Origin: Chara braunii
Lineage: Eukaryota; Streptophyta; Charophyceae; Charales; Characeae
Length of the DNA: 31,722 bases
NCBI GenBank assembly: GCA_003427395.1
Contig: BFEA01000166.1
Coordinates: 1,707,148-1,738,869 of the forward strand
Direction of reading: 5' to 3'
The notes below the pieces were generated by a model that was not told the DNA's origin, did not search any database, and saw only the letters and a program-made list of their open reading frames with translations. Positions 1 through 8,486 of this stretch are shown here, in pieces. Each line of letters begins with the position of its first letter. Positions within the stretch are counted from its first letter, which is position 1. The translations under genes and the position numbers were made by a program.

Positions 1-30
1 TATCCGAACCATTATCTGCGCCCGATGCAG

Positions 31-46
31 TGTGTGTGTGTGTGTG

Positions 47-109
<63 letters not shown>
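31..109. repeat. (TG)n-(GA)n compound microsatellite
   Basis: A run of TG dinucleotides (31-48) passes directly into a GA run (49-109). Open frames across it (alternating Arg-Glu on one strand, Leu-Ser on the other) are artefacts of the dinucleotide. The next 90 bases are a degenerate ACAC/GCAC-rich continuation. Confidence 0.98.
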
Positions 110-110
<1 letters not shown>

Positions 111-204
111 ATGGACCACCACGCAGGTAGAGCACCGACCACCGAGCACACACGCACACGCGCACCGACCACGGAGCGCACACACGCGCACATTCTGGAA
201 AGTG

Positions 205-500
205 GCGGTTGATTGGAGGGGTGGCCAGCAACAACAATGGGGGCGGGCTAATGGAGGGGTGGGCCGGCAACCACAATGCGGGCAGGCAATTGGAGGGGTG
301 GCCGGCAACACCGCAGCGGGTGGTCGGGGCAACGAAAGCAGACGGGCGGGCGATTCGGCGCTTCCGATACCAACCGGCGACCGTGGAGGAGTGGCCAGGG
401 CGGGCCACGATTACGGGCGGACGGGCGGGCGGACGATTGGAGGGGTCGGCCACGATTACGGGCGGACGATTGGAGGGGTGGGCGGGCCTGCAATTCGGCG
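205..500. repeat. G-rich minisatellite (TTGGAGGGGTG units)
   Basis: The motif TTGGAGGGGTG or a one-base variant recurs at about 213, 252, 290, 438 and 470. Between copies are related segments such as GGCCACGATTACGGGCGGAC, seen twice between 400 and 470. Spacing is irregular (about 33-40 bp in the first three), so it is an imperfect, expanded array. Frames on both strands stay open only because of the biased composition. No protein is recognised. Confidence 0.85.
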
Positions 501-531
501 CCTCCGGTAGCGACCCGCAGAATCTGAAATC

Positions 532-675
532 TGACATCGCACGGCCTGAATCGCAGGCCGGTAACCACCACGGACGGCCCAGATTGCAGGCCGACCAGAA
601 AACTTTCTGATCGCCCTGCGATCCGTGCCGTCCGCGGTGGTTACCGGCCTGCGATTCGGGCCGTGCGATATGACA
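532..675. repeat. GC-rich foldback (inverted repeat ~45 bp arms)
   Basis: The segment 532-577 is the near-perfect reverse complement of 628-675. Both contain GGTAACCACC/GGTGGTTACC and GCACGGCC/GGCCGTGC blocks, with only a few mismatches. The ~50-base spacer contains further partial repeats of the same words (GCAGGCC, CTGCGATCCG). This could be a small foldback element or MITE remnant. No clear target-site duplication was found. Confidence 0.85.
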
Positions 676-786
676 TTTAGCAGTTACTATAGTAGGTGTA
701 GATGCTGATCTCTTCAGATTCAGAGGTCCAGATAGGCCGCCCTTTTCAAGCCTTTTTGGCGGGCCTACCAGCCCTGGCTTGATTTG

Positions 787-852
787 TTTTTGGGCCAGGA
801 GACCTCCACGCAGGCCTTGGAGGCCTCCTCGCCCAAAAAAAAAAAAACGGTA
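787..852. repeat. Hairpin followed by short poly(A)
   Basis: Segment 787-807 (TTTTTGGGCCAGGAGACCTCC minus one base) pairs with 819-839, leaving an 11-base loop and two mismatches. The right arm merges into an A run to about 847. Just upstream, 735-780 is another CC/GG-rich stretch without assignment. Confidence 0.75.
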
Positions 853-854
853 AG

Positions 855-1123
855 CTACGGATCCTTGGTGCTTGTCACTGCTGTCTGGTCCAAGTTGCCC
901 TCGATACTGGTAGGGTGATGGTCCTGAGTGCTGGTCACACTGATGTAGGATAGTAGGGATAGGGGTTGCACAGGGAGTATTAACGTGGGGAAGGGTAGGG
1001 AAGGTGGCCTAATCTGTCTGGACAACCACCTGCTGCCGCTGCCAGCGATCAACGTGGGTCGGTCCTTGGCCTCTACAACACCCTCGGCTCAAGGGGAAAA
1101 AAATAAAAATAAAAAATAAAAAA
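855..1123 (+). mobile_element. Retroposon-like repeat D1, copy 1
   Basis: This stretch aligns by eye with 23916-24164 on the same strand. Shared blocks in order include CTGTCTGGTCCAAGT, a GTCCTGAGT block, GTAGGATGGTAGGGATAGGG and CTCTACAACA. Both copies end in A-rich tails (here interrupted A runs from 1096 to about 1123). This fits a SINE-like or other poly(A)-tailed retroposon. No pol III boxes were recognised at the 5' side. The tail is more degenerate here than in copy 2, suggesting an older insertion. Confidence 0.65.
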
Positions 1124-1137
1124 TTGATGCGCTATGG

Positions 1138-1218
1138 CCAACCGGGGGGAACCAGCCCGCCCGACCGTCTGGTAGGACCTGTCAGGTTCCGGTTGGCGGA
1201 GGGGCCCCCGGTCCTACC
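1138..1218. repeat. Nested inverted repeat
   Basis: Two interleaved inverted repeats occur: CCAACCGGGGGGAACC (1138-1153) with GGTTCCGGTTGG (1185-1196), and GGTAGGACC (1171-1179) with GGTCCTACC (1210-1218). It lies immediately 3' of the A-rich tail of repeat D1. Function unknown. Confidence 0.6.
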
Positions 1219-1222
1219 GGGT

Positions 1223-1500
1223 TTACAGTACTTGCCATTACTCATTTCAGGGCCTAAAAACTTTTCACTGTTTTCAGGGCATTTGGCTGATCCAAAAAGA
1301 AAAAAAGAAAAAAAAAAATCCCCAAAGATGGTGATATCAAAAATGCGCTCGCAACCTTAGTTGTACCAAAGCATGCATGTACCTCCCGCTGTTCTAAGAA
1401 AAGCATGCAACCTAGTTGTAGATCAGACATGTTTATCTTTAGAAAGGTCGTACAGTCCATGAGATTGCGGTACACGATCGAAGAGTCCAAAAGTTTTTGA
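1223..1500. other. Unassigned intergenic or intronic stretch
   Basis: Holds an A-rich patch (1294-1320, AAAAAGAAAAAAAGAAAA type) and a short imperfect repeat around the word GCATGCA (1371 and 1403). No gene-like signal was seen on either strand. Confidence 0.5.
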
Positions 1501-1504
1501 CGGT

Positions 1505-1602
1505 TCTTTTGTAAATACATTATTTATAAGTCCGCACTGTTCAAGGATCGAACACGTGATTTCCCTATCCGGAGGCAAACACTCAACCAAACGGTAAAGT
1601 GG
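1505..1602 (-). mobile_element. tRNA-derived SINE-like head
   Basis: Read on the minus strand there is an A-box-like TGGTTGAGTG (about 1579-1588), and about 25-30 bases downstream a B-box-like TGTTCGATCC (1545-1554), close to the pol III consensus GGTTCGAATCC. The text following the B box includes TAAATAATGTATTTAC. That word recurs in the same orientation at 1821-1837, so part of the tail is duplicated. No complete cloverleaf is apparent, so a tRNA-derived retroposon or tRNA pseudogene is favoured over a functional tRNA. Confidence 0.45.
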
Positions 1603-2014
1603 ACCGGGGTGAAAGTTAAGCCCCAAGATGAGCACTTAACCCCACCTCAACACGGGTACTCGTTTTTCCCCGTGATCCAGAGTACCCGGTCACACACATG
1701 CACAATCGAAGTAGACATAGCCACCACACAATGAAGACAAATTTGCACACCAGCCGAAGCTAATGGCACCACCCGATCGTGCCCAAGCCACTGCAAGGTC
1801 GATCGAGTGGCTCTAATGCATTTGTAAATACATTATTGAAGGTTCGCTTCTTTGAAATGGCAAAATGAACCAGAGCCCCAACTACAGAAGAACATTCAGT
1901 CACAGAGGCGTCGAAGTTAACAATATGTATGATACACGTCCTTCGATTGATGTACATAATTCTCACATGAGCAGCAGGATCGGACCAGAACCGGAAGAGA
2001 ACAGCTATGCCTAC
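1603..2014. other. Unassigned stretch; likely intron 3' of the acetylhydrolase-like exon
   Basis: Contains the second copy of TTTGTAAATACATTATT (1821-1837). On the minus strand, 1820-2014 directly follows the putative exon. A +1 frame stays open for some distance there with weak resemblance to the continuation of the acetylhydrolase family, so it may be a frameshifted extension or simply intron. Confidence 0.4.
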
Positions 2015-2200
2015 CATAGCCATATGATGCAAGGTCACAGCAGAATGCCGCGTATGTTGTCCGCATTGCGCACATTCCATGAGAAAACACCACCACTGGA
2101 AGCTTTCTCTGCAGCCCATCATCGTCAAATTCCACAGGCGCAACAGGCTTTGCCACTGCTGCAGCAATCACAACTGGCATGAGCAGCAGGTGGACCAAAC
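2015..2200 (-). pseudogene. PAF-acetylhydrolase-like exon (single exon or pseudogene fragment)
   Basis: On the minus strand this segment encodes about 62 residues. The core reads LPVVVFSHGMCAMRTTYA followed by a CDLASYGY block. This matches the oxyanion-hole region of platelet-activating-factor acetylhydrolases (family pattern: hydrophobic strand, FSHG, small residues, R-T-x-Y, then DLAS-HG-hydrophobic). These alpha/beta hydrolases remove the sn-2 acetyl or short acyl group from phospholipids. The catalytic GxSxG serine motif would lie in a later exon and was not found. The segment is preceded on the minus strand by a pyrimidine tract and TTGTTCAG, a plausible 3' splice site, and followed by G|GTAGGC, a weak 5' splice site. 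Downstream the family continuation appears only in a shifted frame, so a decayed copy is possible. Flanking exons were not identified. The plus-strand frame over the same bases (105 codons from 1865) is judged a shadow. Confidence 0.6.
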
Positions 2201-2223
2201 CTGAACAAGCACACACACGCACG

Positions 2224-2225
<2 letters not shown>

Positions 2226-2311
<86 letters not shown>

Positions 2312-2312
2312 N

Positions 2313-2358
<46 letters not shown>
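2226..2358. repeat. Long (GA)n microsatellite with one N
   Basis: About 66 GA dinucleotides with an ambiguous base at 2312, a typical assembly weak point. On the minus strand it is a (CT)n tract ending about 26 bases upstream of the putative 3' splice site of the acetylhydrolase-like exon, so it could serve as an extreme polypyrimidine tract. Confidence 0.97.
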
Positions 2359-2359
<1 letters not shown>

Positions 2360-2684
2360 ATAGCAGAGGAGGATCGAGAGAGAACACATTGCGAAGGGAG
2401 CACAGCACAGCACAGGCTACAGAAGACGACAGACGCCAGCGCAGGGTTGACTGGGCAACGACGGTCAGAGAGGACCTTGGCCGGAGTTGCAGCAGATGGG
2501 CAGAGACCATGGCACATACAGGGCCATAGACGGGACACACCAGAAAGGTCCGGGCAAATGGAACCGCAGAACGGGCAGAAGCAAGGGATACAGCAAAGGG
2601 AGAGCAGAGAAGTATGGGAGAAAGAGAAGGCAGGACAAAGCAGAGAGGTTGGCAGAGAATAATTAGGTGGAGCAGCGAGGAGCA
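2359..2684. other. Purine-rich stretch without genes
   Basis: A/G-rich on the plus strand with many GAGAGAG, AGCAGAG and CACAGCACAG words. It looks like decayed microsatellite grading into the tandem repeats to its right. No protein-like frame was recognised. Confidence 0.5.
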
Positions 2685-3001
2685 TACACTGAGGGGAACA
2701 CAACACAGTCGTTATGAATGCGCAAAGACCAGAGAGTCATGCCAACAGAAGAGAGAGGAGAAGAGAGGAGGAGCAAAGCCGGGAGGAATGAGCAGAGAAA
2801 GAGGAGGAAAAAGCAGAACAGAGGGCAGCGAGGAGGCAAGGACCGTACACTGAGGGGAACACAACAGAGTCGTTGAGCGCAAAGACCAGAGAGTCATGCC
2901 GACAAGAGAGAGAGGAGCAGAGAGGAGGGGCAAAGCAGGGAGGATGGAGCAGAGGAAGAGGAAAAAACAGAAAAAGAGGGCAGCAAGGAGGCAGGGAGTG
3001 C
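2685..3001. repeat. Tandem repeat, period ~161 bp, two units
   Basis: The words TACACTGAGGGGAACACAAC, AGTCGTT, CGCAAAGACCAGAGAGTCAT and GGCAGC(A/G)AGGAGGC recur in order in units beginning at 2685 and 2846. The units differ by small indels and substitutions. Both are purine-rich. Confidence 0.85.
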
Positions 3002-3049
3002 AACTGTCAATCCGCATCTGCAACTGTGATTCTGGATGAGGGACATAAC

Positions 3050-3411
3050 GACACTCATATGACGCAGATAAAGAGGTTTGTATGATGAAGACAAAGACGC
3101 TTGAATGCAGACGGGCACTTGTATGATGCAGACAAGGACGCCCTAGTGGCTGAATGTACACACATGTAACTGTTGTAAAACAAATCATGAGATTGAATAC
3201 TGCAGCAAGCAGATGGAAACAACAATGTTAGGGGCTACCTGTAGAAAAGCGGAAAAAAGGACACTTGCGTACCAAGCCTTAGTGGCTGGATGTACGCACA
3301 TGTAACTGTTCGCAAACAAATCATGGGATCGATCCTTTAGCAAGCAGATGGGAAAAACAATGTCAGGGGCTACACACAGAGAAGGGAAAAAAAGACACTC
3401 GTATGCAGACA
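3050..3411. repeat. Tandem repeats: GATGCAGACAA words and a 136-bp period
   Basis: From 3050 to 3140 the word TATGATG(C/A)AGACAA recurs. From 3144 and again from 3280, units start with TAGTGGCTG(A/G)ATGTAC and contain CATGTAACTGTT, CAAATCATG, AGCAAGCAGATGG and GGGGCTAC. The phrase GTGGCTGAATG ... ACATGTAACTGTT also appears singly at 15246 and 16237, so this monomer is dispersed as well as tandem. Confidence 0.8.
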
Positions 3412-3660
3412 AACACACTTTGCTTCCGACAGGCGATGTCTCTTGTCCACCGGCCTGCACGAGGTTGTAGGGATACAAAGGCCGCAAAAAAGGCGACCCT
3501 ATCACTGTTCAGATCTTGATTCTCTGAACACACTGCCAATGCAAAGTGAAAAAGTAACCCTGCACGGTGTGTCATGTATATCTCTGATTTCAAAACTAGT
3601 TAAACCAACACTAACTTTCAGAGGCAAATAGTACTCCCCCTAGCGTGGTTGTGAGGTTCT

Positions 3661-3664
<4 letters not shown>

Positions 3665-3698
<34 letters not shown>

Positions 3699-3895
3699 TT
3701 CAGTGGCCAAGGCTAGTTATACCTATAGCCTATACCGCATTCTTCGGAGGCCGGGCGCCACCAGACCAAAGTGGCTGGCAGCGCCAAGCAGAACGAAGGA
3801 AAAAGTTGGCCTGGCGCTTCAGCAAAGTTTGGCATGCACTTCTTTTCCATCTCGGCAAGAAGACGCTCGGGAGGTAGCGGTGGTTTACGAGGAAT
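3665..3895. mobile_element. Poly(A) tract and degenerate TTAA-family element
   Basis: A pure A run (3665-3696) is followed by sequence containing GACCAAAGTGGCTGGCAGC, the internal hallmark of the TTAA-family elements near 7105 and 10080. It ends at GGGAGGTAGCGGTGGTTTAC (3870-3889), a degraded form of the family's right end (AAGTACTGGTGGTTTAA). No left end was recognised. It splits monomers 1 and 2 of the 195-bp array. Confidence 0.6.
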
Positions 3896-4816
3896 TGCTT
3901 TGGACAGGTGATGATGTCTCTAGTCGACCGCCATGAGAGATGTCGGAGGGGATACACAGGCAAACCTATACACTGTTCAGATATTGATTCCCTGAAAGTT
4001 TTACCGACGCAAACTTGCAAAGGTGAAAAAATCATCTTGCGTGATACGTTTTTGTATATTGACTTCAAAGTTCAGGCCCAATTAAGGGGAGTAGCTTCGA
4101 ACAGGGGGGGGGATGTCTCCTGTCGATCGGTCTGCGTGAGATTGCAGGGATTCCAAAGGCCACCCTATCCAGTGATCAAAATCATCCCTGTTCGAATCAC
4201 TCCTGGATTGATTCTATCAATTTCTATGATTACTTTTACCCATGCAAGGTAACATACACATCCCCCTCAGTATGTTGTGTATCTTTTTCATTTCAGGACT
4301 TGTAGCAGGGGATACGAAGGCAACCCCATCCACCGTTCAGATCTTGATTCTCTGAATACTTCAGTGGCGCAGATATACATTAATTTTGTCCTTTGTACGT
4401 ATTTGTCGAGGGAACAACAAATCATGATTCTTCCAGTCTTTCGACAAGATTCTGAGTTTCAGTGTGTTATGACATATCAATAACAACGTGCGTGATTCAT
4501 CTTGACGATCAAAAAATGGGCCAAGCCGTAAAATTCTATAGAATACGCTATGTACAATAGACAATATTGCACACAAACTGTTAAGGTGCAAAAATTCATC
4601 ATTTACAGTATGTTACTATGTTGTGTATTGTTTACTCCAAAACCAACTAAGGGGACGTAGATTGTGACAGATGATGTCTCCTGTCGATCGGGCTGCGTGT
4701 GGTTGTGGGGGATACAAAGGCGACCCTATCTGCCAATTCAGATATTGATTCTCTGAATATTTTACCGATTAAAAGTGACAAAACTACATGGTGCTAACAC
4801 CGCGCTGTGTCCCTTT

Positions 4817-4960
4817 TCTTTTTTTTTTCTTTTTTTTTAAACTCCCTCCAGTGCTAGCAGTGCTGCTAAAAGCAGACACCGTTAGCACCTGTAGAGAGGC
4901 TCCATCTATTGGTGGGGAGTGTCACCTGCTGGAAAGCGCGCCCAACGTCCCTTATACAGG
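4817..4960 (-). mobile_element. S1 retroposon-like repeat (diverged copy, minus)
   Basis: The T-rich tract 4817-4839 is the antisense of an A tail. Behind it 4903-4953 reads CTCCATCTATTGGTGGGGAG ... GCTGGAAAGCGCGCCCAACG, the reverse complement of the S1 core seen best at 20261-20320. It interrupts the 195-bp array. Confidence 0.6.
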
Positions 4961-5390
4961 ATAACTCAGCAGTACATCAGAGGAGAAAACAATCCGGAAA
5001 GGTATCTGGAAAAAGCCTGCCAACATTGATTAACTGAGCAGGTTGTTGAATCGGCATCCCTGTGAGCTACGTAAAAGGAGTTTTTTTGAAGAAGCACATG
5101 AGTATGGAACATTCCTCCCTTGACCTGGCCGGGGTTTCAGGAGGAGCCACTGGGGGGCACCAGTGGGATCTCCTTCCGTCACCCTGCCGCTCCCCTAAAT
5201 CCACCGATCCTTTGCACTCCGAAAGCCATACCCAATGTCTTCCTGTTTCTACAAAGAACTCTGCCATACTAGATTGTTGCTGAACTGAAACCGAATTTGA
5301 GTATTGATTAGGAACATGTTCAGGCACAATGTCGTTTTTTACAGTCTGATCTCTAAAGAGTGCGAGTGGAGTGGCACTGTGCCTCGAGTA
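4961..5390. other. Unassigned insertion inside the 195-bp array
   Basis: No repeat family or gene was recognised. A 73-codon plus frame (from 5062) and an 86-codon minus frame overlap here without domain resemblance or codon signal. The stretch separates monomers 5 and 6. Confidence 0.4.
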
Positions 5391-5570
5391 TCCTCAATTT
5401 CAAAACTAATTAAGGGGAGAAGCCTCGGACAGGGGATGTCTTTTGCCGATCGGGCTTGCACGAGGTGGTAGGGTATTACAAAGGTGATCCTGTTCACAAC
5501 TCCAACCTTTGTTCTCTGAATATATTGTGCATTAAAAATTGAAAAGTGAAAGGAGTGGCCTCAGGCCTGA

Positions 5571-6200
5571 GCATTATGGGTTGACCCGACCTCCACCCGT
5601 GTCTAAGCACCGCTGCAATATCCTAAAACACCTCGCGCGAGGTAGAAGGCAGATTCAAGACACCTCCCAACCAACCAGGAGAGGCAAGCAAACGATCTCA
5701 GCTGGTGAACCCGAAGCACGCCACAGGGGGCTGCAACATTCATTTCGATTCAAAAACTAGCACGGCGCAGAAACGAAGTAAAATTTATTTGATGTCACAG
5801 ATGACGGAATAACAGCTCTATCAAAAGCAACTCCAGCAATAGTCAGCTGAACAGGGCAGGTGAGGGCCCTCTAGAAACGGTATGTCAAGGGAGACAAGGT
5901 TAATGAAATGCATCTGAGCAAAACAGTAAGAACAGTCAGCTGTACAAAAGAAAGAGAAGAAAATGAAAAAGGAAAATTACTTAACACCAACGACCCCCTG
6001 TATCAGAAGCACTGTCTTTTTTTTAGGGTCTGTATGCCCCTCCTCGGAAGCGTTGTCTTTTTTAGGGCCTGCATGCCCCCGACAGCCAGAAAATTTGAGG
6101 TTCAGGAAGACAGGCCTCAAGCGAGAGAAAACTTCAAGACTGGTGACGATCAGCTTGGATGGTCATTGACACGACCAAGTTCCATGCTGACTACTGTCTT
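5571..6200. other. Unassigned stretch with short palindromes and a direct repeat
   Basis: Includes the palindrome ACCTCGCGCGAGGT near 5630 and a ~30-bp direct repeat (TGTCTTTTTTTTAGGG... ending TGCCCC) at about 6013 and 6053. No convincing coding region. Confidence 0.5.
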
Positions 6201-6207
6201 CCCCCGA

Positions 6208-6283
6208 ACATAAACATATGTGCTGCAACGAATACAACGCATACCATGCGTTGTATTCGTTTAATCCGCATATGCGTTTTATA
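6208..6283. repeat. Hairpin with a perfect 15-bp stem
   Basis: ACGAATACAACGCAT (6228-6242) and its exact reverse complement (6246-6260) are separated by only three bases. Outside this, CATATG-containing flanks continue an imperfect inverted repeat to about 6208 and 6283, and CGCATATGCG (6267-6276) is itself a palindrome. It could be a tiny foldback element or a structured RNA segment. Arms are short for a plant miRNA precursor. Confidence 0.9.
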
Positions 6284-6486
6284 AACTTTTATTCCAGTTG
6301 CCGAGAGCAACTTCACTGACACAAGGGGGTCGGGTCCAGGCGGAGTAGGCTCAGTTCTGGACCATCGTGGAGGACCTAACACTGAAAGAATCGGAAAAAA
6401 AATGTATCGGTGTACCTTTCGAAAGAAGCATTCCTCTCAGCTTCCCCTGTTGGTCCAAGCAGCTAGATGGAACTCGTGTGAGCTTG

Positions 6487-6882
6487 TTAAACCACCAGTA
6501 CTTGGCCCAGCTATCAATGCCGAGCCTGAATATGCCCTGCGCGCTGTCTCACGCCAACCCGCCAGCAAAACCAAAAAAAAAAAATTGTTTTGGCTGGCGG
6601 CGTCAGCCTTTCAGGTCCAGTACCCCGGGCCTCCGAAACTTGCGGGGCGTTAAAGCACCAGTACACGGGCACCTGGGCCGCTGCCCTGACACCTCAAATT
6701 CTGGGGGCGTGAAACGAAACCGCGACCGCCGATCTAATTTATCAACGGCGGGCGCGGCGTTTGACGTTTCGGCCTCGTTTTCTTGTGGCGACAAGTTTCG
6801 GACTGCAAGGCTGGGGCCGTGTACTGGTGGTTTAACGAAAACGCCCCGCGGCCGGCATATGGCCCAAGTACTGGTGGTTCAA
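6487..6882. mobile_element. TTAA-family MITE (outer copy, hosts a nested element)
   Basis: The left end reads TTAAACCACCAGTACTTGG (6487-6505). The right end (6861-6882) is its inverted counterpart, with reverse complement TTGAACCACCAGTACTTGGG. Inside lies GGCTGGCGGCGTCAGCC at about 6591, the internal hairpin word of this family, and a complete second copy at 6650-6835. No transposase is encoded, so it is a non-autonomous element. Confidence 0.75.
6650..6835. mobile_element. TTAA-family MITE (nested copy, 186 bp)
   Basis: The terminal inverted repeats with flank are 6648-6668 and 6817-6837, 21 bases each with one mismatch (AAAGCACCAG versus AAACCACCAG). TTAA abuts both ends (6650-6653 and 6832-6835). 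The interior is GC-rich, without a long frame of interest. Confidence 0.85.
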
Positions 6883-7041
6883 ACCACCAGTACGTTTCCC
6901 AGCCATATTAGTCCAACGCGTTGTGCATTCGGCCTACCGGAGCAAACAAAGAAAGCGTGCACCATTTCATTTTTTCCGGTGCAGAGGGAGTTTCCAGGCT
7001 TAGCAACGGAAGGGTAGACTCAAATTTTACTGGTGGTCTAA
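6879..7041. mobile_element. TTAA-family MITE (third in chain)
   Basis: The left end CAAACCACCAGTACGTTTCC (6881-6900) shares a palindromic junction with the right end of the preceding copy. The right end TTTTACTGGTGGTCTAA (7025-7041) again overlaps a left-facing end, CTAAACCGCCGGTACACGG (7038-7056). Ends read TCAA and CTAA rather than TTAA, consistent with decay. The GTTTCCCAGCCAT subterminal word matches copies at 10015 and 22255. Confidence 0.7.
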
Positions 7042-7205
7042 ACCGCCGGTACACGGCCCCTTGCTTGACTCCTACTCGGAGCTTCCACGCATCGGGCCTA
7101 CCGGACCACAATGGCTGGCGGCACCAGCCTGGAAAGAAAAAAAGTGTGCCGCTGGCAGTTTGGGAAAGCTTGGCGTGTGGTGCAGCGCCTCCAGGCCCGG
7201 GTGTA
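7038..7205. mobile_element. TTAA-family element, right end not found
   Basis: The left-facing end CTAAACCGCCGGTACACGG leads into ACCGGACCACAATGGCTGGC and GGCACCAGCC (about 7095-7122), the internal hairpin region of the family. It has TTTGGGAAAGCTTGGCGTG further right. No matching right end was seen, so the limit is arbitrary. Confidence 0.55.
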
Positions 7206-8250
7206 TGGGTCGGGTTTATTGGGCTTCTAAATCCATACGGACTGCATCACTCTCAACATCCCAACTCCTGATCCCACTCAATGCACAGGAGAAAGTCCAA
7301 ATAGTAACACGGACAAGGTCCCACAGGGCCCAATTGCCCAACATTCTGTCTTCCTGGGGCAAATGTCCCACTTGCACTGATCGTTCATTCTTGGCCATTG
7401 ATCTTTGTAATCTATGGTCTGAAATTGACAATCCGGGTAAGTGGGACTTCGCCCCTCGGCGCCTATTCTTGTACTCTTATGGCCCATACCTTCACACATA
7501 AATTATGAAACACAACAGCAAATCTCTCTACATTCCCCAGTCTGAAGGCATCTCTTCCATCTGACAGGTGATAGTCAGCAAACCAATGAAAAAAGAAGAA
7601 CCTTTCAAGAAAATGAAAACAAAAGAAGAAGAAGTCGCATAAGAGCGACATGTCAGTCAGAAAACAAATGTCACCGGAAAGAAGAACAAAAAACAACCGA
7701 CAAAATTAAGTACACAACCATGATGATTTTTTGTTGCATCCATAATGCTGCACCTGTCAATACTTTCTCATTTATATTACTGTCCCTACTGCTCCACGTG
7801 GGCTACAGAGAGCTGTGAAAACCACATGGGAATTAAGGAGGGGGGAGCGAAGGGAAATAGTATGTCCTCGAAGGGGAGAGCTTGCGCCTGTTGGGTTGTT
7901 CTTCGCAGACAATGATAGATCTCAATCATCATTACGAACTTATAAAGATATGAATCTTAGGGATGCCAAGCAATCATTGCTTTGAATCTGACATAAATCC
8001 GACATAAATTTTGGAGATGCCAGACCACTTGAATAGATGACGCCACTAGTACCCCACCCAGGTGAGGGCCTATCCCCTTTACCGGAAAAAAAGCAAACAT
8101 GAGAGGGGGCCGAACATTCCCCACTGGCACTCTCCACGGCTGGCCATCGATGCAGTGATCTATGTTCAGAAATGAAAAACCCAGGTGAGTGGAACATCGC
8201 CGCAGACTGGCGATTCTGGATTGTGAAAATCAGAGGTGAAGAACCCGGGA
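7206..8250. other. Unassigned stretch
   Basis: No recognised repeat or coding region. Three related GTAAGTGGG / GTGAGTGG / GTGAGGG words preceded by CCGG or CCCAG occur at 7436, 8182 and 8061. They look like splice donors or a short repeat, without exons that could be supported. 7590-7690 is A/G-rich. Confidence 0.4.
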
Positions 8251-8486
8251 TAAACCACCAGTACCTACTGGTTAGTATGGCAGTTAGCGCAGTAGCCGAA
8301 TCGGTCTGCCCCTCGGGTCCATATTCATTCGACCCCGGGGGGGCGGGGAGGTACAAGGGTTAAACCACCAGTACCTACTGGTTGGTGCGACGGTTAACCC
8401 CGTAGCCGAATTGGTCCGCCCCTCTGGTCCATGTTCATTCAACCCGGGGGGGGGTACAAAAAGTGCAGTGGGTATGGGTGGTTTAA
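8251..8486. mobile_element. TTAA-family element with internal 110-bp tandem duplication
   Basis: Units of 110 bp begin at 8251 and 8361, each starting TAAACCACCAGTACCTACTGGTT and containing GTAGCCGAAT, GGTCCAT(A/G)TTCATTC and GACCCCGG-like words, at roughly 85% identity by eye. The second unit is closed by GGTATGGGTGGTTTAA (8471-8486), an inverted match to its left end. TTAA therefore lies at 8360-8363 and 8483-8486. The interior has a tRNA-T-arm-like stretch (GGGTCC ... TTCATTCGACCC), which may be coincidental. Confidence 0.7.

Larger units (their letters stand above)
3412..5570 (+). repeat. Interrupted array of a ~195-bp monomer with an EGF-like frame
   Basis: Six same-strand monomers have their GATGTCTC landmark near 3434, 3911, 4111, about 4300 (truncated), 4673 and 5437. 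Each carries, in order, AATTAAGGGGAG-like sequence, GATGTCTC(C/T)TGTCGA, GGGATACAAAGGCGACCC, a GTTCAGAT-TTGATTCTCTGAA block and a GTG(A)AAAAA block. The 3911-4111 spacing gives a period near 195-200. Translation in one frame repeatedly gives C-R-R-G-Y-x-G-x-P-I-H-C-S-D-(I/L)-D-S-L. That resembles the C-terminal half of a calcium-binding EGF domain (CxxGYxGxxxxCxDIDEC), but with SL where EC is expected. Copies 1, 3, 5 and 6 contain stops or frameshifts. Either it is a decayed multi-EGF exon array or a satellite whose translation mimics EGF. The array is interrupted by a poly(A) tract plus element (3665-3895) and by 4800-5390. Confidence 0.65.

Noticed and set aside
25-510. 161-codon plus frame and overlapping frames over the first repeats
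   Set aside because: Made of (GA)n and G-rich minisatellite. Arg-Glu runs and Gly-rich text are composition artefacts.
1865-2182. 105-codon plus frame antisense to the acetylhydrolase-like exon
   Set aside because: No family resemblance, while the opposite strand matches a known motif. Treated as a shadow.
1917-2706. Long minus frames (207 and 193 codons) through the (GA)n tract
   Set aside because: They read through the microsatellite and an N. Only the 2015-2200 part of one frame has family resemblance.
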